Shown here one piece after another: positions 18,528-29,574 of a stretch of 64,000 bases of DNA (positions are counted from its first letter, which is position 1; each line of letters opens with the position of its first letter). The notes beneath the pieces were generated by a model. That model was not told where the DNA came from, ran no database searches, and was given only the letters and a program-made list of their open reading frames with translations. A program made the position numbers and the translations under genes. The DNA is from an uncultured Shimia sp. GTDB lineage: Bacteria > Pseudomonadota > Alphaproteobacteria > Rhodobacterales > Rhodobacteraceae. Location: positions 168,473 through 232,472 of the forward strand of contig NZ_CANLRL010000007.1 in assembly GCF_947493595.1 (NCBI RefSeq). Direction: 5' to 3'.

Positions 18528-19985
18528 TCAGTGGCGTTGGATTTTGAGGCAGGCGCGCATGCCGGCGGTGCCAGCTTCAAAATAGAGCGTGCCGCCGTGT
18601 TGCTCCGCCACGGTGGCCACAATGGTCAGACCCAAGCCGTAGCCGTCAATTGCCTGGGTGTTGTCGCCACGGGTGAACGGGGCCACGGCGGCTTCGATCT
18701 CCGCCGCGGTCATGCCGGAGCCTTCGTCCTCAACCGTGAGTGTGGCGTGTTCGGCGGTGGCGACCAGCTCCACCTTGGCTTTGCGGCCGTATTTAAGGGC
18801 GTTCTCTATCAGGTTCGAGATGGCGCGTTTGAGCGAGATCGGGCGGGCGGAAACCAGGATGCGTTGCTCGGACGGGAGCGAGCCGCGTCCGGCGTTGGAC
18901 ATGAACACCGAGCCGCCGCCCTGAAACGACGGGGTTTCCAGAGCGGCCAGGGTGACGGGTTGTCCGGTGTCTTGATAATCGTCCACCAGGGCTTCGACCA
19001 AAGAGGTCAGGGACAATTCGCGCGGCGCTTCTTCGTTGAGCTCGGCGCGGGTGTAGGTCAGCACGCTTTCAATCATGCCGGTCATGCTGTCGATGTCGGC
19101 CTCAAATTTCTCGCGCAGCTCCGCATCCTGTACCAGCGCGGCGCGCAGACGCAGACGGGTGGCCGGGGTGCCCAGATCGTGGCTGACGCCAGAGAGTACA
19201 GTGGCGCGTTTGGCAATTTGGTCGCGTTCGCGCCCGAGGTATTGGTTTACGGCCTGCACAATGTCGCGCAGTTCCTCGGGGCCTTGCACCGGGTAGCGTT
19301 GCGGGCCGCCAAGGCGGCGGTGGTTGCGCAGGGTGCGGGCGAAGCGTTCAAAATGGGCAGAGGTGTCACGTACAAGCGTGGTGAAGACCGCCAGAGCCAC
19401 CAGTGCCAGCAGAATGGCGGCCAGGCGCAGATCGGTGGGGGCAGTGTGGCAGCCCCAGACGTCTTGACCGTCGATGCGTTTCCAGTCTTGCGCGCCCATG
19501 CGGGCAAAGAGGATGGGTTCGCTGCAATAGGTGGCCAGAAGCTGGGTGACGTTGCCCAGTTTTTGCGCCGCAGATTGGCGGCCGTTGGAGATCAGCTCTG
19601 AGACGTTATACTGCAGACTGTCCGACACAATGATCAGAGCCAGAGACTCGCCGGAGACCGGATCATGGCCCTGACCTTTGATGGAGACGTTGGTGACAAA
19701 CGCCGGTTGGGGCATGTTGGGAAGTTGCCAGAAGTCGCCTTGCATGACCTGGGTTTGCGCCACCTGAGAAAGGGGGCTGATGTCCACACCCACTGGCGGG
19801 TCGGCGCGGGTGCGCAAGCTGTCATAGAGCGAGACACCAGCGACGTACGAGCGGGTGAGGTGGTCGCGCCAGCCGTTGGTGGAGGAGGACCACATCCAGG
19901 CGGTGGCGTAGGCGGTCAGAAAGCAGGCAGCGACCAGCAGCACGCCCAGAGTGTTTAGGCGAAGGCCCTGTGACTTGGCGGTCAT
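18528..19985 (-). CDS. Membrane sensor histidine kinase (EnvZ/GtrS-like)
   Basis: 485 aa. Two membrane segments (about 11-31 and 186-205) enclose a periplasmic sensor region of about 150 residues. The H-box is SGVSHDLGTPATRLRL with His269; most relatives have HDLRTP, here the Arg is Gly. The ATP-binding domain has NLIENALKYG, DEGSGM and GYGLGLTIV. Its start overlaps the regulator stop by 4 bp. The pair lies divergent from a GtsABCD-like transporter, as I recall for GtrS/GltR near gts genes in Pseudomonas, so it may sense a sugar or sugar acid. That role is inferred. Confidence 0.85.
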   Translation of the reverse strand: MTAKSQGLRLNTLGVLLVAACFLTAYATAWMWSSSTNGWRDHLTRSYVAGVSLYDSLRTRADPPVGVDISPLSQVAQTQVMQGDFWQLPNMPQPAFVTNVSIKGQGHDPVSGESLALIIVSDSLQYNVSELISNGRQSAAQKLGNVTQLLATYCSEPILFARMGAQDWKRIDGQDVWGCHTAPTDLRLAAILLALVALAVFTTLVRDTSAHFERFARTLRNHRRLGGPQRYPVQGPEELRDIVQAVNQYLGRERDQIAKRATVLSGVSHDLGTPATRLRLRAALVQDAELREKFEADIDSMTGMIESVLTYTRAELNEEAPRELSLTSLVEALVDDYQDTGQPVTLAALETPSFQGGGSVFMSNAGRGSLPSEQRILVSARPISLKRAISNLIENALKYGRKAKVELVATAEHATLTVEDEGSGMTAAEIEAAVAPFTRGDNTQAIDGYGLGLTIVATVAEQHGGTLYFEAGTAGMRACLKIQRH

Positions 19986-20725
19986 TGATCGTCCTCAACC
20001 GCCACGTCAACGGCAAAGACATAGCCCACCCCGCGCTGGGTGCGCAGCAACTCCGGAACTTTGGGCTCGGTTTCGATTTTGCCGCGCAGGCGGCCTACAA
20101 GGACGTCAATGGCGCGGCCCGGGTTGCCGTTGCCTGCGTCTTGACCGTCGCCGGTCACATCCAGCGCGGTGTTGATCTCTTCGCGGGTCAGGGGGATGTG
20201 GGGGTTGCCCAAAAAAACCTTGAGCAGCGCGGTTTCCTTGCGCGAGAGGCTGACCTGATAGCCTTGCGGGGAGGTCACCTCGTCGCGTTTGGCGTCATAA
20301 AACCAGCCGCCAAAGCGGAAGGTGGAGATGCTGCGCCGGTAGGTCAGGGAGCTGCTGCGTTTGGCACGATGCAGGACGGCTTTGACGCGCGCGAGCAGTA
20401 GGTTGGGATTAAACGGCTTGGCGATGTAGTCGTCCGCGCCCACCTCGTAGCCCGCCATGCGGTGATGGTCGGCCGAGAGGGCGGAGACTAGGATCACGGG
20501 CACGTCCTGTTCGTGGCGCAGGCGTTTGCAGATGTCGACGCCGTATTCGTCCCCCAGCATGACATCCAGCAAGATGAGGTCCACACGGCCACTGTCCAGT
20601 TGCTCGCGGATGGTGACTTCGCTGTCACAGGGCAAGGCGATGAAACCGTTCTGGCGCAGGAACTGCGTGAGCATCCCGCGGGTTTCTGCGTCATCATCAA
20701 CCACCAAAAGCCGTGGAATCGTCAT
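19982..20725 (-). CDS. OmpR-family response regulator (GltR-like)
   Basis: 247 aa. The receiver domain has LLVVDDD and the phospho-acceptor Asp54 in LILLDVMLGDEYG, with Lys in AKPFNPNLL. The C-terminal winged helix follows (LSRKETALLKVFL, then RTQRGVGYVF). ATG 20725 has GGGAGG 7 nt upstream; the track's earlier start is in the promoter. It is the first gene of the two-gene operon with the kinase. Phased GTAAC repeats in the divergent promoter are a likely binding site. Confidence 0.88.
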   Translation of the reverse strand: MTIPRLLVVDDDAETRGMLTQFLRQNGFIALPCDSEVTIREQLDSGRVDLILLDVMLGDEYGVDICKRLRHEQDVPVILVSALSADHHRMAGYEVGADDYIAKPFNPNLLLARVKAVLHRAKRSSSLTYRRSISTFRFGGWFYDAKRDEVTSPQGYQVSLSRKETALLKVFLGNPHIPLTREEINTALDVTGDGQDAGNGNPGRAIDVLVGRLRGKIETEPKVPELLRTQRGVGYVFAVDVAVEDDQ

Positions 20726-20785
20726 GCCTACCTCCCAATCGTCGCCCGCCGCTCCCCCACGGCAGGTTGTCTTGTTGCTTGCTTT

Positions 20786-20830
20786 GTAACACCGTGCAAC
20801 AAAATCAAGGCCTAGGTAACAGCGTGTAAC
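20786..20830. promoter_or_regulatory. Phased GTAAC direct repeats (putative response-regulator operator)
   Basis: GTAAC at 20786, GCAAC at 20796, GTAAC at 20816 and GTAAC at 20826: two pairs with 10-bp period, the pairs 30 bp apart, all on one helix face. OmpR-type regulators bind such tandem half-sites. They sit between the regulator gene and the sugar transporter operon. Confidence 0.6.
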
Positions 20831-20955
20831 AGAACACCGGATTTTGTGACATGGCAAAGGCGAAACCCGTATTTGGTGGATTGTGACACCCCCCTGCGGT
20901 TTGGCAGGAATGGGGCAGCGCTGCTCAGACGGGCAGTCGAAATTGGGAGGAAATT

Positions 20956-22200
20956 ATGAAAAAATCCGTATTCGCGGCCGCTGTGGTTGCGTCGCTTGTT
21001 GCATCCAACGTTGCAAAGGCTGAGCCTCAGGCAGAAGTTCTGCACTGGTGGACGTCTGGTGGCGAAGCCAAGTCTGTGGCTGTGCTGCAAAAAGAATTTG
21101 CAGACAACGGCGGCACCTGGACTGACATGCCGGTTGCTGGTGGTGGCGGTGACGCCGCGATGACTGCGCTGCGTGCGCGCGTGCTGTCCGGCAACGCACC
21201 GACCGCTGTGCAGCTGAAAGGCCCAGCCATTGCCGAGTGGTATGAAGAAGGTGTGCTGGCAGATATATCCGATGTTGCCGAGGCGCAGGGTTGGGCTGAC
21301 GTTTTGCCGGCCTCAATCGCAGGCCATATGAAATGTGAAGGCACCTGGTGTGCTGCGCCGGTAAACGTACACCGGATCGACTGGATCTGGGCCAATGCCG
21401 ACATCCTTAAAGCCAACGACATTGCGATGCCCAACACTTGGGCGGAATTCAACGCCGCGGCGGACAAGTTGATGGCGGCTGGCGTTATCCCACTGGCTCA
21501 CGGTGGTCAGGCCTGGCAGGACGCAACTGTTTTTGAAGCTGTGGCTCTTGGCCTTGGTGGCGCTGACTTCTTCCAGAAAGCCTTTGTTGATCTGGATATG
21601 GACACGCTGAAGTCCGATCAAATGGTCGAAGTTTTCGATCAGATGCGCAAGCTGCGCGGCTATGTGGACGGAAACTTCTCCGGTCGCGATTGGAACCTTG
21701 CCACCGCAATGGTCATGAACGGCGAAGCGGCGTTCCAGATCATGGGTGACTGGGCCAAAGGTGAATTCCTGGCTGCGGGCAAAGTTCCTGGCGAAGATTT
21801 CCTCTGTGTGTCGACACCGGGTGACGGTTTCCTCTACAGCGTGGACAGCTTTGCGATGTTCAATGTGGACGGAGATGACAAGCAAAACGGTCAGAAACTG
21901 TTGGCTGAGCTGATTGTTGGCAAGAGCTTCCAGAAAGTGTTCAACCTGAACAAAGGCTCCATTCCAGCACGCACCGACGTTGCATTGGATGAATTTGACT
22001 CCTGTGCGCACACCTCTGCGGCAGATATGGCCGCCAGCAACACCGGTGGCTCCCTGCTGCCAAGCTATGCCCACGGCATGGCGCTGCGTGGTGCCCAGGC
22101 CGGTGCGATCACGGATGTTGTGACAGCGCACTTCAACTCGGACATGTCTTCGGCTGAAGCCGTTCAGATGCTGGCCGACGCGGTTGCCAACTCGCTGTAA
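20956..22200 (+). CDS. gtsA: Sugar ABC transporter substrate-binding protein (GtsA-like)
   Basis: 414-aa periplasmic binding protein with a signal peptide (FAAAVVASLVASNVAKA). Strong resemblance to the Pseudomonas glucose/mannose-binding protein GtsA as I remember it: EVLHWWTSGGEAKSV, then AGGGGDAAMTALRARV, QLKGPAIAEW and GRDWNLATA, and MNKGSIP-like NLNKGSIPARTD. GGAGGAAA lies just before the ATG. It is the first gene of a four-gene operon with two permeases and one ATPase, so it binds the sugar taken up. Glucose is the best guess; the exact sugar is not proven. Confidence 0.85.
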   Translation: MKKSVFAAAVVASLVASNVAKAEPQAEVLHWWTSGGEAKSVAVLQKEFADNGGTWTDMPVAGGGGDAAMTALRARVLSGNAPTAVQLKGPAIAEWYEEGVLADISDVAEAQGWADVLPASIAGHMKCEGTWCAAPVNVHRIDWIWANADILKANDIAMPNTWAEFNAAADKLMAAGVIPLAHGGQAWQDATVFEAVALGLGGADFFQKAFVDLDMDTLKSDQMVEVFDQMRKLRGYVDGNFSGRDWNLATAMVMNGEAAFQIMGDWAKGEFLAAGKVPGEDFLCVSTPGDGFLYSVDSFAMFNVDGDDKQNGQKLLAELIVGKSFQKVFNLNKGSIPARTDVALDEFDSCAHTSAADMAASNTGGSLLPSYAHGMALRGAQAGAITDVVTAHFNSDMSSAEAVQMLADAVANSL

Positions 22201-22264
22201 CCTCCTCCCACGCCCTGTCCCGAGATTGCTTCGGGGCGGGGCACTTAAATAAAGGGTCGTTGTG

Positions 22265-23137
22265 ATGACCGAATGGCTTGAACGCCACGTGCCAAAAATG
22301 GTGCTTGCACCGTCTTTTGTGGCCGTCCTCATCTTTGTCTATGGCTTTATCATCTGGACCGGCTGGGTGTCTCTCACCCGCTCCAAGTTGATGCCGAAAT
22401 ACGAAATCAAAGGCTTCATTCAGTACGATCGCCTGTTTGCCTCCCCACGTTGGGACACGGCGATGGACAACTTGTTCATCTTTGGCGGGCTGTTTATCGG
22501 GATCTCACTGATCCTCGGTCTGTTTCTGGCCATTTTACTGGATCAAAAGATCCGCGCTGAAGGGGCTCTGCGAACAATCTACCTCTACCCGATGGCGCTC
22601 TCGATGATTGTGACCGGGACCGCGTGGAAGTGGATCATGAACCCCGGCCTTGGCATTGAGGCAACGGTGCGCAGCTGGGGCTTTGAGAGCTTCACCTTCA
22701 ACTGGATCACCGATCCCAATATGGCAATTTATGCGGTGGTGATTGCGGCCGTGTGGCAAGCCAGCGGCTTTGTTATGGCGCTGTTTCTCGCCGGGTTGCG
22801 TTCCGTGGATGAGGAAATCATCAAGGCAGCGCAAGTTGACGGAATTCCCACTTGGCGGATTTACTCAGCCATCATCATCCCGTCGATGGCGCCAATCTTT
22901 CTGTCTGCCTTCATCGTGCTGGCACACCTTGCGATCAAGAGCTTCGATCTTGTCATTGCGCTTACGGGTGGTGGCCCCGGATATGCCACGGACCTGCCAG
23001 CAACCTATATGTATGCCATGGCGTTTTCGCGTGGCGACATTGGGCAAGCGGCCAGCTCTGCCATGGTCATGATGGGTGTCGTGTTCACCATTGTCGTGCC
23101 TTACCTGTACTCTGAATTGAGGGCGAAACATGACTGA
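22265..23137 (+). CDS. gtsB: Sugar ABC transporter permease (GtsB-like)
   Basis: 290-aa inner-membrane permease of the MalF type with about six membrane segments. The cytoplasmic EAA loop reads DEEIIKAAQVDGIPTWRIYSAI, which contacts the ATPase. GTG 22262 and ATG 22265 are adjacent; the ATG is used, with AAGGG upstream. It follows the binding-protein gene by 64 bp and overlaps the second permease by 8 bp. Confidence 0.9.
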   Translation: MTEWLERHVPKMVLAPSFVAVLIFVYGFIIWTGWVSLTRSKLMPKYEIKGFIQYDRLFASPRWDTAMDNLFIFGGLFIGISLILGLFLAILLDQKIRAEGALRTIYLYPMALSMIVTGTAWKWIMNPGLGIEATVRSWGFESFTFNWITDPNMAIYAVVIAAVWQASGFVMALFLAGLRSVDEEIIKAAQVDGIPTWRIYSAIIIPSMAPIFLSAFIVLAHLAIKSFDLVIALTGGGPGYATDLPATYMYAMAFSRGDIGQAASSAMVMMGVVFTIVVPYLYSELRAKHD

Positions 23138-24023
23138 TTTCACCCAATCTTACGACGCACCGCGTCGCAACTACAGTCAGCTGGTGCTGCGGTGGTTATT
23201 GTTTTCTCTGCTGGGCTTGTTTGCGCTCTTCTACCTGATGCCGCTGTTTGTCATGGTAACCACCTCGCTGAAAAGCTTGGAGGAAATCCGGACGGGCTCT
23301 TTGGTGGCCCTGCCACGTGAAGTGACATTCGATGCATGGCGCACAGCTTGGTCTGAAACATGTACCGGCGTGAAATGTGAAGGTCTGAAGCCTTACTTCT
23401 GGAACTCAGTCTTGATGACTGTGCCAGCGGTGTTCATTGCCACGCTGCTGGGTGCAGTGAACGGCTATGTGATTGCGCAGTGGCGGTTCAAAGGTGCGAA
23501 CCTGATCTTCTCGCTGATGCTGTTTGGTTGCTTCATCCCGTTTCAGGTGGTGCTGCTGCCAATGGCGCGCAGTCTGGGCATTTTGGGATTGGCGGGCTCG
23601 ATCCCTGGATTGATCTTCGTGCACGTGATCTATGGGATTGGCTTCACCACGCTGTTTTTCCGCAACTACTATGTCACGATCCCGTCTGAGCTGACCAAAG
23701 CGGCCAAGGTGGACGGGGCAGGGTTCTTCCGGATCTTTTGGTCAATCTTCTTGCCGCTATCGCTGCCCATCGTGGTGGTGACTGTGATCTGGCAGTTCAC
23801 CAACATCTGGAACGACTTCCTCTTCGGGGTCAGCTTTAGTCAGGCCGGTACGCAGCCAGTAACCGTGGCCCTTAACAACATCGTCAACTCCACCACAGGG
23901 GTGAAGGAATACAACGTCGATATGGCCGCTGCCATCATCGCCGCCCTTCCCACGCTGCTTGTCTATGTGGTGGCAGGCAAATACTTCATCCGCGGCCTGA
24001 CCGCAGGCTCCGTGAAAGGTTAA
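23130..24023 (+). CDS. gtsC: Sugar ABC transporter permease (GtsC-like)
   Basis: 297-aa MalG-type permease. Six membrane segments are visible by eye, and the EAA loop is SELTKAAKVDGAGFFRIFWSI. A small extracytoplasmic loop has a cysteine pair (ETCTGVKCEG), seen in other GtsC-like proteins as far as I recall. It overlaps gtsB by 8 bp and precedes the ATPase by 4 bp, forming one operon. It partners with GtsB to make the membrane channel. Confidence 0.88.
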   Translation: MTDFTQSYDAPRRNYSQLVLRWLLFSLLGLFALFYLMPLFVMVTTSLKSLEEIRTGSLVALPREVTFDAWRTAWSETCTGVKCEGLKPYFWNSVLMTVPAVFIATLLGAVNGYVIAQWRFKGANLIFSLMLFGCFIPFQVVLLPMARSLGILGLAGSIPGLIFVHVIYGIGFTTLFFRNYYVTIPSELTKAAKVDGAGFFRIFWSIFLPLSLPIVVVTVIWQFTNIWNDFLFGVSFSQAGTQPVTVALNNIVNSTTGVKEYNVDMAAAIIAALPTLLVYVVAGKYFIRGLTAGSVKG

Positions 24024-24027
24024 CCTC

Positions 24028-25125
24028 ATGGCACCCATTCTGGATATCAATAACCTCTACAAGAACTATGGTTCTGTCGAGATCCTCAAAGACATCAATG
24101 TGGCGATTGAGCCAGGTGATTTTCTGGTGCTGGTCGGCCCGTCGGGCTGTGGTAAGTCCACGCTGCTGAATTGCATCGCAGGGCTGGAGCCAATCACCGG
24201 CGGTACTCTGTCGATTGGTGGCAAGGACATGACCCATGTCAGCCCCAAGGATCGTGACATCGCGATGGTGTTTCAATCCTACGCGCTGTACCCAACTATG
24301 TCGGTGGCCAAGAACATCACCTTTGGCATGAAAGTGCGCGGGGTGGATGCGGCAACCCAAGAACGTAAGCTCAACGAGGTGGCCAGCCAGTTGCAGATTG
24401 AGCAGCTGCTGCATCGTCGTCCGGGGCAGCTGTCCGGTGGTCAGCGGCAACGTGTGGCGATGGGGCGGGCATTGGTGCGCGATCCCAAGCTGTTCCTGTT
24501 TGACGAGCCGCTGTCCAACCTTGATGCCAAGCTGCGCGTTGAGATGCGCTCTGAGATCAAGAAGCTGCATCAGAACCTTGGTGCCACCATGGTCTATGTG
24601 ACCCATGATCAGATCGAGGCGATGACGCTTGCGACCAAGATTGTGGTTCTGAAAGGCGGTGTGGTGCAGCAGATTGGCACGCCGGCGGAGATCTACAACC
24701 GTCCAGCCAACCTGTTTGTGGCGGACTTTATGGGCAGCCCGGCGATGAACCTGATCCCGGCCAAAGCCACCAAGAACGGCTCCGGTACACAGATCGAAAT
24801 TGCGCGGGATGGTGCAGCACCGCTGATGCTGACCGACACCCATGCGGAGAACCTGCCGCAGGATGTGATCCTTGGCTTGCGGCCTGAGGACATTGCCGAA
24901 GCGGGATTCCGTGCCGGTGAAGACGTGCAGGTTGCCGAGTGTCAAATCGATATGGTCGAGCCTGCGGGCGCGGATACGTTTGTGGTCTCTGAATTGGGCG
25001 GCAAACAAGTGACAGCGCGCTTGCACGCCGAAACCGGCGCCGAGTCGGGTAAGCCGCTGCCACTGGCGTTTGACTTGAGCAAAGTGTCCTACTTTGCACC
25101 AGGTACCGGTGAGCGGCTGAACTAA
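24028..25125 (+). CDS. gtsD: Sugar ABC transporter ATPase (UgpC/MalK/GtsD type)
   Basis: 365-aa ATP-binding subunit. Walker A is GPSGCGKST (residues 37-45), the signature is LSGGQRQR, Walker B is LFLFDEPLSNLD, and the switch His is in YVTHDQ. The C-terminal third is a TOBE/MalK-like regulatory domain (ILGLRPEDI). It is the last gene of the operon and is followed by a strong bidirectional terminator. It powers the transporter formed with the two permeases. Confidence 0.92.
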   Translation: MAPILDINNLYKNYGSVEILKDINVAIEPGDFLVLVGPSGCGKSTLLNCIAGLEPITGGTLSIGGKDMTHVSPKDRDIAMVFQSYALYPTMSVAKNITFGMKVRGVDAATQERKLNEVASQLQIEQLLHRRPGQLSGGQRQRVAMGRALVRDPKLFLFDEPLSNLDAKLRVEMRSEIKKLHQNLGATMVYVTHDQIEAMTLATKIVVLKGGVVQQIGTPAEIYNRPANLFVADFMGSPAMNLIPAKATKNGSGTQIEIARDGAAPLMLTDTHAENLPQDVILGLRPEDIAEAGFRAGEDVQVAECQIDMVEPAGADTFVVSELGGKQVTARLHAETGAESGKPLPLAFDLSKVSYFAPGTGERLN

Positions 25126-25142
25126 GTCAGCATCGATGAACT

Positions 25143-25179
25143 AAAAAGGCCCGCTTGGTTTTGCCAAGCGGGCCTTTTT
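25143..25179. terminator. Bidirectional intrinsic terminator
   Basis: AAAAAGGCCCGCTTGG with its complement around a short T-rich loop, then TTTTT. A runs and T runs on both sides let it serve both the ABC operon (+) and the chemoreceptor gene (-). Confidence 0.9.
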
Positions 25180-25197
25180 GTTTGTGAATGAGTTGCT

Positions 25198-27456
25198 TTA
25201 AGCGCTTAGGCGCTCCTCATCATCGAAGTCGTCAGCCACTTCAGGCTGTTCCGCGCCCTCCATGTCAAAACGGGCCACGATGCCTGATAGGCTTTGCGCC
25301 TCGGCCAGCAGCATCTGGCTAGACGCGGCGGCCTCTTCGGCCATGGCGGTGTTTTGTTGTGTCATGGAGTCGAGCTCGCTCATGGAGGTGTTGATGCTGT
25401 CCAAACCAGAGGACTGCGTGCGCACACCTTCGGAAATCTCGGTCACCAGATCGGAGACAGATGTCACCTGCGTGATGATTTTGGAGAGGGCTTCGCCAGC
25501 ACGACCCACCATTTCAACACCGTTGGAGACATGGTCTTCGCTGGCGCTGGTGAGGCCTTGAATTTGACCGGCGGCTTCGGAGGCACGTTGCGCCAAGGCG
25601 CGGACCTCGGAGGCAACCACGGCAAAGCCACTGCCTGCGCTGCCTGCACGGGCGGCTTCGACCCCGGCGTTGAGCGCCAGCAGGTTGGTTTGGAAGGCGA
25701 TGTCGTCGATCACGCCGATGATTTGCGAAATCTCGCTGGAGGCAGTTTGGATTTGGTCCATGGCTTCCACGGCGGAGGAGACCACATCACGGCTGTTTTC
25801 AGCTTCCCGGCGGGCGGTTTGCATGACGCCATCCACGCGGGTTGCACGGTCGGCGGCGGCCTTCACACCATCTGAGAGCGCGTTTACGGCCTGTGCGGTG
25901 TCCTCCAGCGTGGCAGCGGCGCTTTCGGTGCGTTTCTCCATCACCGTGGCGGCGGATTTCTGTTCGTCAGAATATTGGCCTACGTGCTGGGAGGCTTCGA
26001 CGATCTCAGACATCAGCGTGCGCAGATTGGCGAGGCTGCGGTTGAAGTTCTCCCGCAAAATCTCATAGTCGGCCACAAAAGGCTCGTTGATGTCACAGGC
26101 CAGGTTGCCCCGCTCGAGTTCGGACAGGGCCTCGCTCATGGTTTCCACCACGTCGGAGGTTTTGCGGGCGTTTTCAGCTTCGCGTTCCGAGGCTTCATCC
26201 GCGCGTTTCAGCTTGTTGCGAAACTCTCCCATGGTGCGGGCCAGATCCCCCAGCTCATCGCCGCGCTCTTCGCCGGAAATCTCAATAGAATAGTCCCCTT
26301 CCGCCAGAGCGTCGGTCACGCCACGCAGAGCTTGAATGGGTTTGGTGACACGACTGGCGGCAATCCAGGAGACGATGATGGCGATGACCACAGAGGCCGC
26401 AATCATGGCGATAGCCACCATGCGGATTTGGTGCACCACAGTGAAGGCGGCGTCATGATCGGTTTCCATCACCAGCGACCAGTTGAAGCCGGGCACGTCC
26501 ATGGGCTTGACCAAGCTGATGGCGTCGATGCCAGTCACGGAGTCAACGGATTCAAAGAAAGCTTCTTCGTGAGCTTGGGCTGCGACGATATGCGGTGCCT
26601 GTGGCAGGGCGGTAGAAACTTCAAACTGGCCTTCGATCAGAGATGGGCTGCGCGCGGTGCCGTCCGCGCCAACCACGAACAGGTTCTGGTGGCCGCTGTC
26701 GTCCAGATTGGTCGACAGGGCGCTCACGATGTGGTCACTTGAAAGCTGCACCGCGAGCACGCCTGCGATGGTTTTCTTTTTGCTGAGGATCGGGATCGCA
26801 AGGAACGCGCCGGCGGCTCCGCCGGTGATCTCGTATGCGGCAAAGTCAGAGGTGCTGATTTCGCCCGGCTTGGAGTTTATGGCGGCCTTGAAAACCTGCC
26901 CAAGGCCGGACTCGGCATAGGCGCCTTTGGAGAAGTCTTGCGCAAAATCGTCTTGCTTCATCACGGTGTAGAGCAGGCGGCCCTCGGTGTTGAACAGGTA
27001 GATGTCTTCATACCCATTGAGGTTCAAGGAGCGCAGGAAGGTTGGATGATAGCTGTTGTGCGATTGGCTGTAATACTGCCCGTCGCCCGGATCCACCAGT
27101 TTGGCGCGCTCGCCAACAGGGTTTGGGTTTTTGGCGATATATGTGTCGGTCAGGTATTTGATTGGGTCATCCGCCTCAATCATACCAATCACGCGGTCAA
27201 AGTTGCTGATGGCGCGGAAAGTTGTCGGCTGATCAGCGTTCATCACCAGATCACGGCGCACCGCATCAATCAGGGCTGCAATGGCTTGCTTGCCCGCATT
27301 GGCAGTGGTTTCATGGGAGGCATAGACATTCTGGCGAATGTTTTGCTCTGCCATACGATAAACAAGGAAGGACACGGTAACCAGAAACGTGGCTGTCAGG
27401 GCCACCATCACAAGGGGTAGCTTTAGCGAAAGCGACAGCTTTTTGGCTCTGAACAT
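25198..27456 (-). CDS. Methyl-accepting chemotaxis protein (Cache-type)
   Basis: 752-aa chemoreceptor. One membrane segment lies near residues 12-33, a large periplasmic region (about 35-340, dCache-like in length and layout) follows, and a second membrane segment is near 348-370. A HAMP domain comes next (about 370-425), then the signalling domain with the hairpin tip [20 protein letters not shown] and [13 protein letters not shown]. The C-terminus (DDEERLSA) has no CheR-docking pentapeptide, unlike the receptor in the che operon. Ligand unknown; the neighbouring sugar transporter is only a hint. Monocistronic, with a terminator after it. Confidence 0.9.
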   Translation of the reverse strand: MFRAKKLSLSLKLPLVMVALTATFLVTVSFLVYRMAEQNIRQNVYASHETTANAGKQAIAALIDAVRRDLVMNADQPTTFRAISNFDRVIGMIEADDPIKYLTDTYIAKNPNPVGERAKLVDPGDGQYYSQSHNSYHPTFLRSLNLNGYEDIYLFNTEGRLLYTVMKQDDFAQDFSKGAYAESGLGQVFKAAINSKPGEISTSDFAAYEITGGAAGAFLAIPILSKKKTIAGVLAVQLSSDHIVSALSTNLDDSGHQNLFVVGADGTARSPSLIEGQFEVSTALPQAPHIVAAQAHEEAFFESVDSVTGIDAISLVKPMDVPGFNWSLVMETDHDAAFTVVHQIRMVAIAMIAASVVIAIIVSWIAASRVTKPIQALRGVTDALAEGDYSIEISGEERGDELGDLARTMGEFRNKLKRADEASEREAENARKTSDVVETMSEALSELERGNLACDINEPFVADYEILRENFNRSLANLRTLMSEIVEASQHVGQYSDEQKSAATVMEKRTESAAATLEDTAQAVNALSDGVKAAADRATRVDGVMQTARREAENSRDVVSSAVEAMDQIQTASSEISQIIGVIDDIAFQTNLLALNAGVEAARAGSAGSGFAVVASEVRALAQRASEAAGQIQGLTSASEDHVSNGVEMVGRAGEALSKIITQVTSVSDLVTEISEGVRTQSSGLDSINTSMSELDSMTQQNTAMAEEAAASSQMLLAEAQSLSGIVARFDMEGAEQPEVADDFDDEERLSA

Positions 27457-27651
27457 TTTTTGCTCCTCACAAAATGTCTCATCGCCCGGGTTTCCTCGGG
27501 GTCCTCAATCGTTAGCCATAAAAGTCCTTCGAAGTGCTTAAGGGTAAATTTGAGCCGGAAAACAACGCCTCACGGCATGCGCCACCGAAGAAGAAGGTCG
27601 AATGCTTGCGTTGTTAAGTTGTTGAGCAGAAACAGATTTTGGCGCTCTAAC

Positions 27652-28116
27652 TCAGGGAATGCGCACACGTTCGACAAACTTTTTGAGCGCAAAGCGTGAG
27701 CGGATCGCGCGGATTCCGGGCAAGCGCATCAGTTTGGCTTGCAGAAAACTCTCAAATTCTTCAAGGCTTTCCACCCAAATCTCCAGTTGGAAATCCATCG
27801 CGCCGGTCATCAAGGTGCCGGTGACAACTTCATCAAAGCGGGCAACTTCTTTCTGAAAATTTGAAATAGCGTCCGCATCTTGACGCTCCAGCTCGACATT
27901 CACATAGGCGGTGATGCCGAAGCCGGCGGTCATGCGGTCAATGCGCAGAGTGTAACCGGCAATCAATCCGCTGTCTTGCAGCTGTTTCAGGCGGCGTTTG
28001 CAGGGGGTGGCGGAGAGACCGACGCGGTCGGCAATTTGCACCACAGACATGCGGCCGTCCTCACACAATGCGCGGATGATTTTGCGGTCAATTTCGTCTA
28101 TAGTGATTTTCGCCAC
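27652..28116 (-). CDS. bkdR: Lrp/AsnC-family regulator, BkdR-like
   Basis: 154-aa regulator. The N-terminal HTH (DRKIIRALCEDGRMSVVQIADRVGLS) is followed by the Lrp ligand-binding RAM domain. The start is GTG at 28116, with AAGGAG 9 nt upstream. It is divergent from the branched-chain 2-oxoacid dehydrogenase operon, as BkdR is in Pseudomonas putida, where it is an Lrp-type activator responding to branched-chain amino acids. The target assignment is by context. Confidence 0.8.
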   Translation of the reverse strand: MAKITIDEIDRKIIRALCEDGRMSVVQIADRVGLSATPCKRRLKQLQDSGLIAGYTLRIDRMTAGFGITAYVNVELERQDADAISNFQKEVARFDEVVTGTLMTGAMDFQLEIWVESLEEFESFLQAKLMRLPGIRAIRSRFALKKFVERVRIP

Positions 28117-28333
28117 AGTACGCTCCTTGGCCGACTTTATCGGCTAACATTTCGCAAATACGACAGGAGAACGCCGTTTTTCAACCCGGGATGTGGGCTA
28201 AACTTAACAGGTTGAATAATTCTCGCTGACCGGCGGGGGTATCGGTTCCATCATCCGCCCCTGATCCCTTTGCGTGGGTCAACAAGACGGAGCAACCGTG
28301 CCTTCAGGCGTCAGCCCCACTTCAGAAAGGTGA

Positions 28334-29572
<1,239 letters not shown>

Positions 29573-29574
29573 TC

